Shown here piece by piece: positions 11,701-23,039 of a stretch of 64,000 nucleotides of DNA. The position numbers and the translations under genes were made by a program. The notes beneath the pieces are model-generated. The model saw only the letters and a list, made by a program, of their open reading frames with translations. It did not search any database and was not told the DNA's origin. Every line of letters begins with the position of its first letter. The stretch's first letter is position 1. Origin of the DNA: Branchinecta lynchi (lineage: Eukaryota; Arthropoda; Branchiopoda; Anostraca; Branchinectidae); contig JAKZAP010000013.1 in the NCBI GenBank assembly GCA_023053575.1, positions 20,897,716 through 20,961,715 of the forward strand, given 5' to 3'.

Positions 11701-12330
11701 TTAAAAGCCGAAAATTGTATGGTACTATAGCTGAATTTCAGGAAAAAAATAGATTAAAAAATTTTCGCATGCGGCGCTTGGTTTAACTTGCTTTCGTACA
11801 GTCGTTGGAAGCTTCGCTTTTCAGCGAAAGTTAAAATGAAAAGCCGAATATGTGAACTTTAAGATACGAAATTATACCGAAGGAATAACCTCAATTGATG
11901 CATTACACTTAGTTTTACCCCGGTTCTATTCTGTGCTGGCGGGAAATGTACAATGTACACAACAGTGTTTCATTTAGTTTGGTCTTTTAGGATTGAAATT
12001 CGCTGAAACACGTTAAAAGCTAGAACTTGTATGGTAGGTATAGCTAACTTTTTCCGGAAAAACGGCTGATTTAAAAAATTTCGCCTGCGGCGCTTAGTTT
12101 AACTTGTTCTTGGTACAGTCGTTGGAAGCTTGGCTTTTTAGCGAAGGCTAAAATGAAAAGCCATATATGTGAACTTTAAAATACGAAATTACAACAAAGG
12201 AATAATCTCAACTGATGCATTACAGTTAGTTTTACCCCGGTTCTACCCTATGCTGGCGGGAAATGTACGCCGTTGCCGCGAAGCGGCAACTGCGTTTTTC
12301 GTCGGCACATTTTCGAGTCCGTCGGCACAA
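11675..12330 (+). repeat. Tandem duplication of about 310 bp
   Basis: Two diverged copies: each holds AAACACGTTAAAAGC, GGCGCTTGGTTTAACTTG or its variant, CAGTCGTTGGAAGCTT, GATGCATTACA and TTTTACCCCGGTTCTA. A related sequence recurs near 28740-28870. 12280-12350 carries GTTGCCGCGAAGCGGCAAC, a perfect hairpin. No coding function seen. Confidence 0.65.
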
Positions 12331-12789
12331 ACCGGACGTCCCCCCCCCCCCAAAGGTAAAAGGCTAGTGACGCCCCTAATGACAGGTTTTCCAATCTATC
12401 TACTTTACCATATCTGATCCAAGTGCTGACGGTGAGGCATAGGGGGATTAACAGAAACTAATCCGCTTGGAAGTGGTGAAAAGGAATATTGCCAATTGTG
12501 TTTAGTTTGCCTCCTGTCAGAGTTATTTTTACAGGATAGCTACAGTCATTGAAGAGGGAGCGGGGGTCGATCACGCTGTCCTGCGCCTTTTGTGGGAAAC
12601 AGGCTGTAATCGAAGGATTGTTGGAGAAAATAATTTCGGTCAAAAGCCTGCCCCCTCCCCCCGAAAAAAAAAATAGTGTATCTGGTTGTGATTATCTTTG
12701 ATTGGTTAGTCGAGGTAGAATTTAAACAATTCATACGACTGACGAAGCCTCCGTCATAAATCGTTCCATCAGTTCTCATTCATCTATAT
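12331..12789. other. Intron, nothing recognised
   Basis: A block at 12435-12480 (GGGGGATTAACAGAAACTA) resembles 36285-36330, so it is repeat-derived, but I cannot assign a family. Confidence 0.35.
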
Positions 12790-13590
12790 ATCTCTTTATT
12801 TCCTTAATAGCTCGTACAATTCACTCGCTAGCATTGGATTGTCGTACAGTTTACCACCGATACATATAATAACACTATAAAAGACATTTTGCTAATAAGT
12901 TTAAAAATTCTCAGTCGACACTTAATATATACAATTTACCTTACTAATTACTACATAGAATCAAAGTGGTGTATGAAATAGGGTACAAAGGACTTGAGGT
13001 ACCTATCAGTAGAATGTGTATTTGGGCGAACAAGTTTCGGACAATTATCATTTGCTGCTTTGTGTCTGGTGTTCGGTCGATTAGGGTTTGGTACTTCAAA
13101 GTCCGGTAATATAGTTCTATGAAGGTCTGAGGTCAGGCATTTGCGTCCAAAGTCAATTGTCAGTTTGTGTCGTCTATCAGAGAGAGTAGAGAGACCAAGC
13201 TTGGCTAATCCATCTTCATAAGAAGTGTAGGTTGGGCCAAGGATAATCTTCACGACCCTCTTCTGGATACTTTCCAGTCTGTCCGTCTGCAAGTCCCGGA
13301 TGCCAGACTGCACAAGAATACTCTATACAAGGACGGATGTACGAACAGTACAGAGACCTCATAACTTTTGGTGAAAGACCAAACCTACGAAGAAAAGCGG
13401 AGTGGAGCTGCCTTCTGGAGAATCTTCTGCACGTGTGAATTCCACTTCAGATCCCCGTCAATCATCACACCAAGGAGCTTCACGCTGTCTCTACATTCCA
13501 GATTCCCGGGATTCGAAGCTTCCTGCGTAATTTTTATCCACTTGAACGGCGCTGATGAGCTTATTGGTTACAAGTACCGGTTATAAAAGT
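12790..13590 (-). mobile_element. LINE family B, C-terminal fragment, antisense
   Basis: Minus strand, about 13530-13430: LLGVMIDGDLKWNSHVQK. Then a frame break, then LQTDRLESIQKRVVKIILGP (about 13270), LAKLGLSTLSDRRHKLT and a C-terminus near DRYLKSFVPYFIHHFD (about 12980). This is the post-RT thumb/C-terminal part of a CR1-type Pol. The element at 14410-16268 has the same order (LLGITLTNDLKWEAH, DRLETIQKRALRIIY, DRYRKSFVPSFVEVL). Truncated upstream of the catalytic box. Confidence 0.8.
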
Positions 13591-13599
13591 TTCTTCATC

Positions 13600-13915
13600 C
13601 TTTTCATCAAAACCATGGAAGCTCCTCGAGGCTGAAAACAGCCGGGAGGGGTTTCTAATCTTTGAGAAATCCAGCAGAATTTCATTCGAGCACAGGAACG
13701 GAAAGGATCCTCAGCTCGACTAATCCGTTCCTTTTGGTGCTTCCTGGGCCTTACCTTAGGCTCTCTCTTCCACTGTGGAAGAAATGGACACGTGTGCTTT
13801 ATGCGGTCCCGGCGGAGAGCTGATTTGTTGTTGTTGTCGTTATATTTGTGTGTATAGCCCTTGTTGGTCGTTATAAATAAAATAATAAATAATAATAAAG
13901 TGTATCTACCGCGAA
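13600..13915 (+). mobile_element. Possible LINE 3' end, sense, with AATAATAAATAAT tail
   Basis: The end GTTATAAATAAAATAATAAAT resembles the 3' terminus GTTATAAATAAAATCATCAT of the LINE at 57270-58740 but has a different tail unit. No RT sequence remains. It ends about 30 bp before the exon at 13946. Confidence 0.4.
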
Positions 13916-13945
13916 TTCTTCTTTAAAAGAGGTTTTCTTCTCCAG

Positions 13946-14096
13946 GAAATGTTTGATCTCGCCTACGAGCTTGGCGCTGACCTTAATATCAAGAACGTTC
14001 TGCAACTGACACCACTCACCCTTGCTGCAAAATTGGCTCACGCCGACATGTTTGATCACATAATCAAGATTCAAAGGGAGATTTACTGGCAGCTCG
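13946..14096 (+). CDS. iav: TRPV channel (Inactive/OSM-9 type), last ankyrin repeats
   Basis: Third visible exon, 151 bp. Joined in phase 0 to the previous exon it gives HNKM then [35 protein letters not shown] and [25 protein letters not shown] is an ankyrin helix, and the following QREIYW segment is the conserved TRPV motif at the end of the ankyrin domain. Acceptor TTCTTCTCCAG, donor CTCG|GTATG at 14097, outgoing phase 1 (glycine completed by GT in the next exon). No stops or frameshifts. Confidence 0.94.
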
Positions 14097-14148
14097 GTAT
14101 GTTGATTTAGTTATTTAGTAAGAAAAGGTAAAACCCGATGAAAAATTT

Positions 14149-14409
14149 GTAGCCTGTGTAGTAGTATGGTAGTGGTACGAAAACGTTGCATGTAATACTA
14201 TGTAATAGCAAAGAATACTATCATTTAATGTGCTTCAGACTGGTCCAATCTTATGTAGTAGTACCCAGTAGCATCCTGTCTTGCCAATGTAGCATCCGGT
14301 CTTGTTAATAGTAGCATATAGTAGTATGCAGTAACACGATAGCCTTGAAGTAGAAGCATGTAGGAGCATCGTTAGTACTGCATGCTACTTTTTCGTACTA
14401 CTTCATACT
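14149..14409 (+). mobile_element. About 250-bp MITE, copy 2
   Basis: Reverse-orientation homologue of 2221-2460: starts GTAGCCTGTGTAGT, contains ATCATTTAATGTGCTTCAGA and ACTGGTCCAATCTTA, and ends CATGCTACTTTTTCGTACTA. It lies about 50 bp past the donor of the exon at 13946-14096. Confidence 0.65.
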
Positions 14410-16268
14410 GATACTGATACTGATACTTTATTGTAAAACGAGACTTTCACAGCATTGGATTGCCGAACTTGTCGTTTTCGTCAGGTACATCATAATTACA
14501 AAACATTTAATAAGGCGGTTGTACATAATAAAGCAATAGTCAAAAAATGATCAAACAGAATAAAAACCCTAGACAATTAAAACATTAAAGGGAAATAGTT
14601 AATCAATTGTTTAAAACTTCAACAAAAGATGGTACAAAGCTCTTTCTGTAGCGATCGGTTCTTGTACAAACAGGGTTAAGAACCGGAACTTTTTGTGCTA
14701 CAGCTCGAGGTAGTCGAGGTTTTGGCGGGCAATATGGGGTAGGAAACAGGTGCTCAAAACATGAGTGGGAACGCAGACTGTTCCCGAAACCAGTACAAAG
14801 AGTAAGACGTCGGGCTGCTAGAGTAGGGAGGCGGAATTCTTTGAGGAGGAGGATATAAGGCACTTTGCCCTGGCGGTAGATGATTCTCAAAGCTCTCTTC
14901 TGAATAGTTTCAAGCCTATCAGACTGATCTACTGTCAGGCCAAAGTGCCAAACCGGACAAGCATACTCAAGTAGCGGACGGATGAAAGTAACGTAAAGGC
15001 GGAGAACATGTGACTTAGGGCACGAAAATTTGGAAAACAGTTTAAGGAGAGACAGAGACGCACTGGCTTGTTTAATAATGGAACAAATGTGAGCCTCCCA
15101 CTTCAGATCATTCGTCAGTGTGATCCCCAAAAGTTTGGTCTTTGTTGTAAATATTTCATTTGGTACTGGAGTAGTGAACGATGGCTTTGATTTAAGAAAA
15201 CTTATGGTCATGATATTTGATTTCTGTGAATTAACTTTCATTTTCGACTCGGCTGCTTCGGCAGCGATATCGTCAAGTATTTCCATTGCGGTACTTTTTA
15301 TGTTCCTTCTGCACCTTTCAAGTAATGTCATATCGTCCACAAACTTCCAGCGATCGGCTGATTCGTTAGCAAGATTGTTAATCATTACCAAAAATAACAG
15401 AGGACCTAAGAGCGTTCCCTGTGGAACACCGCAAGAAATAGGAAGTGCATCTGAATAAATGTTTTTATACCTTACAACTTGACTTCTATTTGACAGAAAA
15501 GATGCAATGATATTAACTAGAAAAGGTGGTACTTTAAATTCATTTAATAATTTTTCAATTAAAACATTGTGACTAACAAGATCAAACGCTTTTTGGAGGT
15601 CAACTAAAATAAGATTCAGCCATGTATCAGGCTCATCAAGTAGTTTATATACAGTGTCGAGAAGGCTAACCAGATAATGTGTCGTCGATAAACCTTTCAT
15701 GTTTCCGAACTGGTTTTCATCTATTAAATCATGGATCGTTTCTTTGAGCCAATCTGCTACAAAACTCTCATACATTTTGGAAAATATCGGTGTAAGAGTA
15801 ATAGGACGGACTCCACTAAAATCCAGTTTAGCCCCTTTCTTCTGTATGGGAGTAACGTACCCTTTTTTCCAGCAATCAGGGAATAAACCGCTTTTGGTTA
15901 TCGTGTTGAAAATATCTGACAAAGGTTTTGATAGTTTATCGGGAAATGCTTGGACCAAATCAAACGGAATATCAAGGGGGCATATTGAAGTTCTCTTTAG
16001 TTTACGGATTTTTGCTTCAACATCCCCAGGTAGTATTGCTGGGATAACGTGATCTGGTAATGGGGGAAAAGAAGTATTACTTGGGAGAGGAGGAAGAGTT
16101 TGCACAATAGCCGAAAGGTGTTTATTTAGCGAATTAGCTGTGGTTTCTGGCGGTTCATCAAGGTTGAAATCAACAATTTTGACCGTTTTACCGCTAATTT
16201 TCCTGACTGTGTTATACCACTGCTTTGGTCGGGATTTGAAAAGTTCGCTTACTTTGTTACGGTAGTAC
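14410..16268 (-). mobile_element. LINE family B (CR1-like), long open RT frame, antisense, 5'-truncated
   Basis: A minus-strand open frame of at least 550 codons runs from about 16268 to 14603 without a stop. The upstream part reads YRNKVSELFKSRPKQWYNTV, the usual linker between endonuclease and RT. RT motifs follow: VRPITLTPIFSKMYE, LILVDLQKAFDLVSHNVL, CGVPQGTLLGPLLFLVM and KFVDDMTLLER (catalytic DD near 15330). The thumb part has LLGITLTNDLKWEAH and the C-terminus DRYRKSFVPSFVEVLNN. No endonuclease, so it is a 5' truncation. The 3' end reads ACAATAAAGTATCAGTATCA, an (AGTATC)n tail instead of poly(A), abutting the MITE at 14149-14409. The clean frame suggests a fairly young insertion. Confidence 0.92.
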
Positions 16269-16352
16269 TATTTTGAGATAAACTTTTCATCGGGAATCTT
16301 TGAAAGCTAATAGGTAAGACCAACACGATGGGAGAATGCTGATTTGGATGTA

Positions 16353-16651
16353 CACCTTAACAAAAATTCTTGCAGTATTTGCTACTGGGATTAATCTTGT
16401 CTTTATTGAGATAAGATTATCCCTGATTCGGATTAATATTATCCCAATAGAGATAAGATTGATCCCAGTAGCAAATACTGCATCCTTAACACTTAGAAAG
16501 TTTCTCCGAGGAAAGTTAACTGCAGTATTTGCTACTGGGATTTATCTTATCTCTACTGGGATAAGATTAGTCCGAATCAGAGATAATCTCATCTCAGTAG
16601 ATAAAAGATCAATCCCACTAGCGAATACTGCAAGATTTGTTTGTACAATCT
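16353..16651. mobile_element. Palindromic MITE, dimer of two cores
   Basis: Two palindromic cores (about 16371-16484 and 16522-16633), each starting TGCAGTATTTGCTACTGGGA and ending with its complement TCCCAGTAGCAAATACTGCA or a close variant. They are joined by CCTTAACACTTAGAAAGTTT and TCTCCGAGGAAAGTTAAC, which resembles the termini of the single-core copies at 41105 and 52981. It looks like a head-to-tail dimer. No ORF. Confidence 0.82.
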
Positions 16652-16689
16652 TTCCTCCATGAGCGGTGAATTATTTTTATGATTATTTT

Positions 16690-16949
16690 TTTTTCTTTTT
16701 TTGTTTTGTTTTAAATTTTGATTTTTTTTTTTTTGAATTTTAATGTTTTTAAAGTGTTTTTAAAGTTTTTGTCATTGTTTGTGGTGTTTAATCTGCCTTC
16801 GCCATTTTCATGCGTTGTTGTTTATTTTAGTCGTTCCAGTGGATTAGAGTTCGGTCTAATGTTTGTTTAATTTGTGTATTTATATAGTTATTTATCTTAT
16901 TATCATCAATTTTGGTGGATCAATAAATCATCATCATCATCATCATCAG
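16690..16949 (+). mobile_element. Probable LINE/SINE 3' end with (ATC)n tail
   Basis: T/G-rich sequence ending GGTGGATCAATAAATCATCA followed by repeated ATC. The AATAAA plus (ATC)n ending matches the LINE at 57270-58740. No coding sequence remains. Confidence 0.5.
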
Positions 16950-16984
16950 TGTAGCTTACAAACTCTCTGATGCAATTGGTCGCA

Positions 16985-17239
16985 GGTACTGACAATTTTG
17001 TATTTATTTATCTATGACCCGCTTCTTGGTTACAGCTAATTGGTAATTTTACCCAGCATGGAGTTATAAATAATAATAGTGGGTTGCATGATAATACTTT
17101 CTGTTAAGGGTGTCAAAGACCTGTTCTGATCAGCCTTAAGAGAGAGAATAATGGTTTATTCAAAATAAGAACTAATTCAGTGAAGCGTACATGATTCGCG
17201 TCCTGAAATCGTCCCTGGTGTGCCTCTCCTGAGTTTCGG
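16985..17239 (-). mobile_element. Short LINE family A/C 3' end and unassigned intron
   Basis: On the minus strand, 17060-16995 reads AAGAAGCGGGTCATAGATAA then ATAAATAC, like the 3' ends at 3275 and 7190. The rest is unassigned. Confidence 0.45.
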
Positions 17240-17552
17240 TACGCATTCAATCAATCAATAAATTTATTACCCGAAATACACACATGGTGTAAACACGGAG
17301 TAAATGTAAAGAGAAAAAAAAAGAAGAAGAAGAAAACAGATAGCGTACAGACATAGACAAAACACATTTCTCATCACAACAACTGCAAAAAGAAACACAC
17401 TTAACAAGAAAAAGGAAAAAAACATCTTCAAGTAACAATTTACAGAAAGGCGCTGTACAAGCTATTCGTCGAATCCAACGACTTCTCAAACCGCAATCTT
17501 CGACCCCATAAACAGAGAAACCAGGCACCGGTTTCTGGCCCACAGAGGTATA
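17240..17552 (-). mobile_element. LINE family C, 3' part of an older copy split by insertion
   Basis: Minus strand: starts PLWARNRCLVSL, which matches PPWTRNSKISS in the LINE at 57270-58740 and PLWPRNRRVTRN at 22635. It then runs through a degenerate tail to TTTACTCCGTGTTTACACCA and GGGTAATAAATTTATTGATT, with an (ATTG)n tail. Its 5' part resumes at 19095. Confidence 0.8.
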
Positions 17553-19094
17553 TTATTATTATTACTACTTTATTTCAGTCCATAAGACCATAATAACAAC
17601 AAACAAACATACACTAAAAACAGACACTGAACAAAAACACAAGAGAAATCTACCCCCTGCAAAAGATATCCAGGAGGATACCCTTCCATACGGGTAGCAC
17701 ATAAAAAATGGGTAGGGCAGCAAAAGCCACCAAATCATTCTCGCAATCTTTTAACCGACAAAACATAGCAACATTAGCTTTGCGGCGCAGCTCCTTCATG
17801 GTAGCAACTCTTTTCTCAACCATTGCACCACTGACACTGCATCGCCTAGCCAAACGAAAAAATTTCCGAAAACCCGCGTTGTAAACAACTTGCAACGCGG
17901 ACAAAGACCGAGCATGGGCAGTTGAAACCAGGCCAAGAGCAAAAAATTGGTAACAGTAAGTCTTGAAAAGGCGGACCTTTACAGGCTCGTCTACTGCACC
18001 AAACTTCCAAACAAGAGCATTAGCTCTTTTCGAGTAGCTTTTAGCTAGAGCAGTAATATGAGAATCATCATTTAGATCCTTTCTAATGTAAAAACCTAAA
18101 TAACGAAACTCATCAACATAAGCAATTACCCGACCACTAAGCAATACGTCACTTGGTAACACTTTACACCGGGGAGGGATAAATGCCATAGAAAATGTTT
18201 TACGAGTACTAAAAATAATATCATATTCTACTGCAAACAGATCACAAACACAAAGCAGCTTGTTTAGACCAAATACGGTCGGAGACAGGATAACAAGATC
18301 GTCAGCAAACCAGAAATGGTTGTAGCTCTTACCAGCTACAAAGCAACCAATCTGGGTTTCGTTGAGACGGGCAGACAAACCATCAACATACAGTGCGTAA
18401 AGGAATGGTGACAAAATACCACCCTGCCTTAGACCATTAATAAGGGTAAAAGTAGAGCTTAATTTACCATCCCATCTAACACAAAACTCCTGGTTTCGAA
18501 ACCAAAAACCTAAAAGCTTCACATACTGCACTGGGACTCCTCTTTCTAGATGGACCCTAATAATCTTCTCATGGTTCACACGGTCAAATGCTTTCGACGA
18601 GTCGATGAAGCATGCAAAAACAGGTGAACTATAGTGCCAGAAATATTGCACAACAAACTTAAGCAGGAATATGGCAAAATCAACTCCCGATCCCCTCTTA
18701 AAACCGAACTGGTGACAAGAAGTGCCCAGCCGTATTGACAGTTTAAGTAGCATACATTGTTCAAAAAGCTTGGACAGAACTTTTGCCAAGGCTATGGGTC
18801 TGTAATTATCAGAAGAACTGATATCACCGGCTCTGTTCTTTGGGATTGGAACAAGGTCTACATGCATAAGTGAAGAAGGCAGGAAACCGTGTGAAACAAA
18901 AGCATTAAAAAGCAAAGCTAGAACAACACTACTGAGGTCAGAAGCATACTTCAGGTGTTTAGCGGAAACACAATCCCGACCACCACTTTTATTTATATCA
19001 AGTTTTCTAATCATTTCCTGAATTTCTGAAGAACTTATTTCAGGAACCTTCTCCGACACTCTGAGCTCATCTAAGAACTTGCAAGAACTGTAGG
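17553..19094 (-). mobile_element. LINE family D, open RT frame, inserted inside the family C copy
   Basis: An uninterrupted minus-strand frame of about 480 codons covers nearly the whole element. Motifs in order: EIQEMIRKLDINKSGGRD, NYRPIALAKVLSKLFEQCM, FACFIDSSKAFDRVNHEKII, LINGLRQGGILSPFLYALYV, the catalytic FWFADDLVILSPT (about 18325), and YLGFYIRKDLNDDSHITALA in the thumb region. It is 5'-truncated with no endonuclease. The 3' end is GACTGAAATAAAGTAGTAAT followed by ATAATAATA, a (TAA)n tail. The clean frame and nested position make it younger than its host copy. Flanking duplication is at most about 3 bp (ATA), common for CR1/L2-type insertions. Confidence 0.92.
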
Positions 19095-19640
19095 ATACCA
19101 AGCAAGAACTTAGCATACCGAAAACAACGATCGCAGCGTCCTCTTATCAGAGATAGTGAATACATTCCAAAAAGGCGACATAGCAAGCAAATGGGGCACA
19201 GCAAATGCATTGTAGATTTTAGATAGTATACATCTTTTATATCGAGCTTTACACGGAACAAGCACAACGTATGACTTACGAAGCTTTGAACCTACAAATT
19301 CTAACAAAAGCGATCGGGTATGTCTCAAATCACTCCCAATAGGTTGACCCAGGTAATTGATGCTTGGCGATAGCTGTACCGGATGACCCTAGAGTCTAGA
19401 CAACATTATCCGGGAGGGCCGATTACGTCTTTTACCAATTGCAACAGCCTCATTCTTCTCAGCATTAAACTTCAATCCAATCTTCCTATATATCCAATCT
19501 TCAATCCAATCTTCCATAAAATACAAACATTTTCTTCAATACCAGATACAGTCCTGCTTAGATTCAATATTTCGTCAGCATAATTCAGAAGCGACAGGTC
19601 AAGGCTACAGGAAATAAATGTCTTGCGAACTTTCTTCCGT
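19095..19640 (-). mobile_element. LINE family C, 5' part of the split older copy
   Basis: Minus strand from about 19600: LLNYADEILNLSRTVSGIEE, where the second catalytic aspartate is glutamate (YADE for YADD). Then KFNAEKNEAVAIGK, KIYNAFAVPHLLAMSPFW, and finally RYAKFLLGI at 19095, where the family D element interrupts it. It matches GYADDILNPSRTVTRLEE and SVALPHILYTAPFW of the 57270 element. Several frame breaks; inactive. Confidence 0.82.
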
Positions 19641-20075
19641 GCCATTGTATCATAATAGGATATAATACAGTTTATTCAGCCCCGAGTGGGCAATTTATTA
19701 ATTTATTTAATATCACCAAAAGTGGTAAGTAGTAAGACTTGTCACTTGAGACACAGAATTGATGTACAACACAAACAATAGTAACTCCTATTTAAATTCT
19801 GCCCACGTCTCGACGTAACCTTCAACCTTTTTTTATTATTATTTTATGATTAGTAAACTTACAATCACTCCGTTTCTGGTACCGACAAAAGGTCTGTCGG
19901 TATACCCAAATTTATTCGTTCCGTATTTCACTAAATATTTTAATGGCCGTTTCGTATTTGTTGTTTATTAATTTGTGTTTTGTTTGTATTGTTAGTGAGT
20001 GTTTGTTTTTCCAGTTCCCGCCCGTGTTAGCCTGTGCTATTAGGGTTGAAAAAAAATTGATTGATTGATTGATTG
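19641..20075 (+). mobile_element. Probable LINE/SINE 3' end with (ATTG)n tail, in intron
   Basis: 19970-20075 is T/G-rich and ends GGTTGAAAAAAAATTGATTG with further ATTG repeats, in plus orientation. Upstream 19641-19960 holds no recognisable coding sequence. Confidence 0.4.
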
Positions 20076-20249
20076 ATATCAGAAAACTTCTTGTCAGGAA
20101 ATCGGCAGTGTTTGTCGGTGTGGAGCCGGCGGGGAGCTTCGGCAAAAAGTTTGATTATTTCGTCTGTTGGTCGTTTGTCGGTTAGCTCCCGAACGACCCA
20201 CATTTGAGTGAGTGCTGCACTCCGAGGCTCGTGAAATACTGATATAAAG

Positions 20250-20619
20250 TTAAAGGACCCCTCGCGCTATTTACTCTTCATTATTTTAATATATTATAAT
20301 ACTTTAAAACTAGGCTGTGCTTTCAACAAATAACCCACGGGTTTCTTGTTTTAAACCTTTTCCGAGACCCGTTGACTTATAGCGAAACCACGTAAACAAT
20401 TTACATAACCGGTTTTCTGATGGAAAACCTTCTCGCAGACAACTGTCGAGAGCGTGATACGCATCGAAGGTAGCAAAACACGGCAGGTGAGAAAATCAGC
20501 GTGGTTTTGTTAGAGGGGTTAGAATGTACCGTACGAATTTGGGGTCTCCGGGTTTAGAAATATATGGAGTGAGTATGGAAGTAGGTTGCTTATTATTATA
20601 GGTAAGACAGGCTCTTTAA
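20250..20619 (+). mobile_element. TTAA-flanked MITE (piggyBac-type ends), copy 1
   Basis: Starts TTAAAGGACCCCTCGC and ends AAGACAGGCTCTTTAA, with TTAA at both ends. Internal phrases TTAGAAATATATGGAGTGA and GGCTGTGCTTTCAACAAA are shared with 35218-35598. No ORF. TTAA duplication is typical of piggyBac-like transposases; the transposase would be supplied elsewhere. Confidence 0.75.
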
Positions 20620-20732
20620 GGTCAAAATACCAGGAAACAGCTGGTCATGCCCAATCTAATCTAGAAGAGTGCGAGTTGCGAAATAAAGCTTAGAAATCCA
20701 GACATGCACGTCATAAGCTTTTCTTCAATTAG

Positions 20733-20836
20733 GTGGTGTTGTGTGTGCCGCCTATACGCTCCCGCAAATTGACACTATTCACCCAAAAAACGGCGGGATT
20801 CAGAAGAACTCAGTCCTGAATTTGGTTGTGTTTGGG
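20733..20836 (+). CDS. iav: TRPV channel (Inactive/OSM-9 type), linker between ankyrin domain and S1
   Basis: Fourth visible exon, 104 bp. The leading GT completes glycine from the previous exon: YWQLG then [20 protein letters not shown] and [14 protein letters not shown]. This is the TRPV linker that follows the ankyrin repeats, with the CAAYxLxxIDTI and SxLNLVVFG patterns I know from Iav/OSM-9. Acceptor TTCTTCAATTAG, donor GGG|GTAAGT at 20837, outgoing phase 0. Confidence 0.92.
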
Positions 20837-21174
20837 GTAAGTACTCACGGTCTGTTTGGACAGTCATTTTCTTCTTTTGCTACCCATCATTTTCCCACTA
20901 GACCCAAGCGCCAATGTTTTAGAGTGACAGCTGCATGAAGCTAAGTTCAAACACAATCCGATTTTCGCAGTACGATGCGAATTTCCTTCTTCGCTCCGAC
21001 ATCTGGCGGACGTAGTGTACGGACTTGGTCCGAAAGTTGTTCCCATTTGAGTAGAAAATATTTTGTTTTTCTGAGCCTAAAATTTTTACTCTGATCTAGC
21101 ATTATGAAAAGCAATAAGCTTTTGGAGAGCATAAAGTTTAACCGAAAAGGGCTGAGCTGGGACAATCTCATTAC

Positions 21175-22585
21175 CTAATATCTGTCCGTCCGTCGGTCTG
21201 TCGGTCCGGGTTTTGCTAGTTCGGGCACTTCCACATAAGCTAGGACGATGAAACTTGGCAGGCATATCAGGAACCCCATATCCGATCCGAGTATCGTGGG
21301 GGAGTGGAGAGAGATTGAATCCGAAATCTTGAGGTACTTATAACTCTTGAACGGGTGATCGGATCTTAATGAAGCTTGGTATTTGGAAAGACCTCATGTC
21401 TCAGACGATCCTCATAAAATCCGGACCGGATTCGGTGACTTCGGGGGGAGCTGGAGAGGGAAACCGGAAATCTTGGGAAACGCTACGAGCGGAGGGATCA
21501 GAATGAAACTCGGTCGGAAGAGCAAGCACAAGTCCTAGATACATCATTGACTAAACGGACTAGATTTGGGCACTATGGGGCGAGCTGGGGGGGGGGGGAT
21601 TTCTGATTATCCTTAAGTTCAGTAGCCTACTTACTGATGTACTAGAACGATGTAACTAGGCTGGCATATCAGAGACTTGCACAAACTGACTAGACAATAG
21701 TCGTTTGCATGATCCGATCATCGTGGGTGGAGGGGGGGTGGGTGGAGGGAGGGTAATCCGGAATCTTGAGGTATTTATAACTCTTGAACGGGTGATCGGA
21801 TCTCAATGAAACTTGGTATTTGGAAAGACCTCATGTCTCAGGCGATCCACATGAAATCCGGACCGGATCCGGTGACTTCGTGGCAGTTGGAGAGGGGAAC
21901 CGGAAATCTTGGTAAACGCTTTTAGCGGAGGGACCAGGACGAAACTTGGTGGGAAGAGCAAGCACGAGTCCTAGATACATCATTGACATAGCCGGCATGA
22001 CATTCGAGCACGTTGGGGGGGGGGGGATTTCTGATTATCCGTGAATTCGGTACTTCCTGATGTACTAGGACGATGCAACTGGGCTGGCATATCAGGGACT
22101 CGAACAAACTGAGTAGTCGTCAATAGTTGTGCATGACCCGATCATCGTGAGAGGAGTGGAGGGATGGGGAATCCGGAATCTTGTAGCATTCATAACTGTC
22201 GAACGGGCGATCGGATTTGAATGAAACTTGGCAAGTGGAAAGAGGTGTCATTTCAAGTGTTCCATGTCAAGCTCTGACCGGATTCGATACTTGTGGGGGG
22301 GGGGGGGGGGGCGTTGAAGAGGGACACCGGAATATTCGTGAAACGCTTAGCGCCGAGGGGTCGGGATGGAATTTGGTGGGAAGAACAAGCATAAGCCGTA
22401 AATAGATTCTGGACAGAACCACATCATATCGGGGCTCTTTTGGGGAGTCGGAGGGGTTTCCCGGGAATTGTCGGTGATCGCGAGTTAGGATAGGACGATC
22501 TGCTAAGGACGATGAAACTAGGCAGGCATATTAGCGACCCGACTAAATAGAATTAAAGACAGACGGCTGCTAGCGCAGCTGTAGA
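21175..22585 (-). mobile_element. GGCACTTG-family repeat, diverged copy in reverse orientation
   Basis: Opens with TCTGTCCGTCCGTCGGTCTG. Units of about 400-440 bp each start AGGACGATGAAACTTGGCAG or a variant (about 21243, 21645, 22070, 22508). Each unit then carries GAACGGGTGATCGGATCTTA, ATGAAACTTGGTATTTGG, and AAACTTGGTGGGAAGAGC. The terminal TATGGCACTTG box is not evident. No intact ORF. Confidence 0.7.
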
Positions 22586-22634
22586 ATGCTCATGCATTAA
22601 TTTTTCCACACATCTGATGTTAGAACTATTAGAA

Positions 22635-22930
22635 GTAGTTTTTACAAATATGCAAAATTCCTACTTGGGCTGCCGCTGTGGCCTCGTAATCGACGAGTTA
22701 CACGTAATCATGGGGTTAAAGATCCGATTGAGGCTGCTTTAGAGCGTCGTGCTCGATTTCTGGAATCCGTCGACCCGCTAAACAGCCTCTATCCAGCAAT
22801 TAAGCATTAGTTAAAGAAATAGTGTATTATTTATTTTTTCTCTCATTTTTAATTATTTATAACCAAGTTGAAATTTTATCTTGTGTGTTGTTCATTGTTC
22901 CTTTTTCTTCATTTTATGTAGAGAATGGAA
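22635..22930 (+). mobile_element. LINE family C, C-terminal fragment, sense
   Basis: Plus strand reads FYKYAKFLLGLPLWPRN, then VKDPIEAALERRARFLESVD and ends LYPAIKH-stop at about 22810. It matches the last 55 residues of the LINE at 57270-58740 (FYRFAKYILRLPPWTRN, ISDPLAAVEKQIETY). A T-rich 3' UTR follows, without a clear tail. Confidence 0.75.
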
Positions 22931-23039
22931 ATAAACATAATCATTTATTTTTTGTTTTATGTCGAAAGGACAAAAATACACTAGCAAGCCCCTGGCGACG
23001 AAAACTTCTGACTTGATCATCGGGTGATGAACTAGATAC

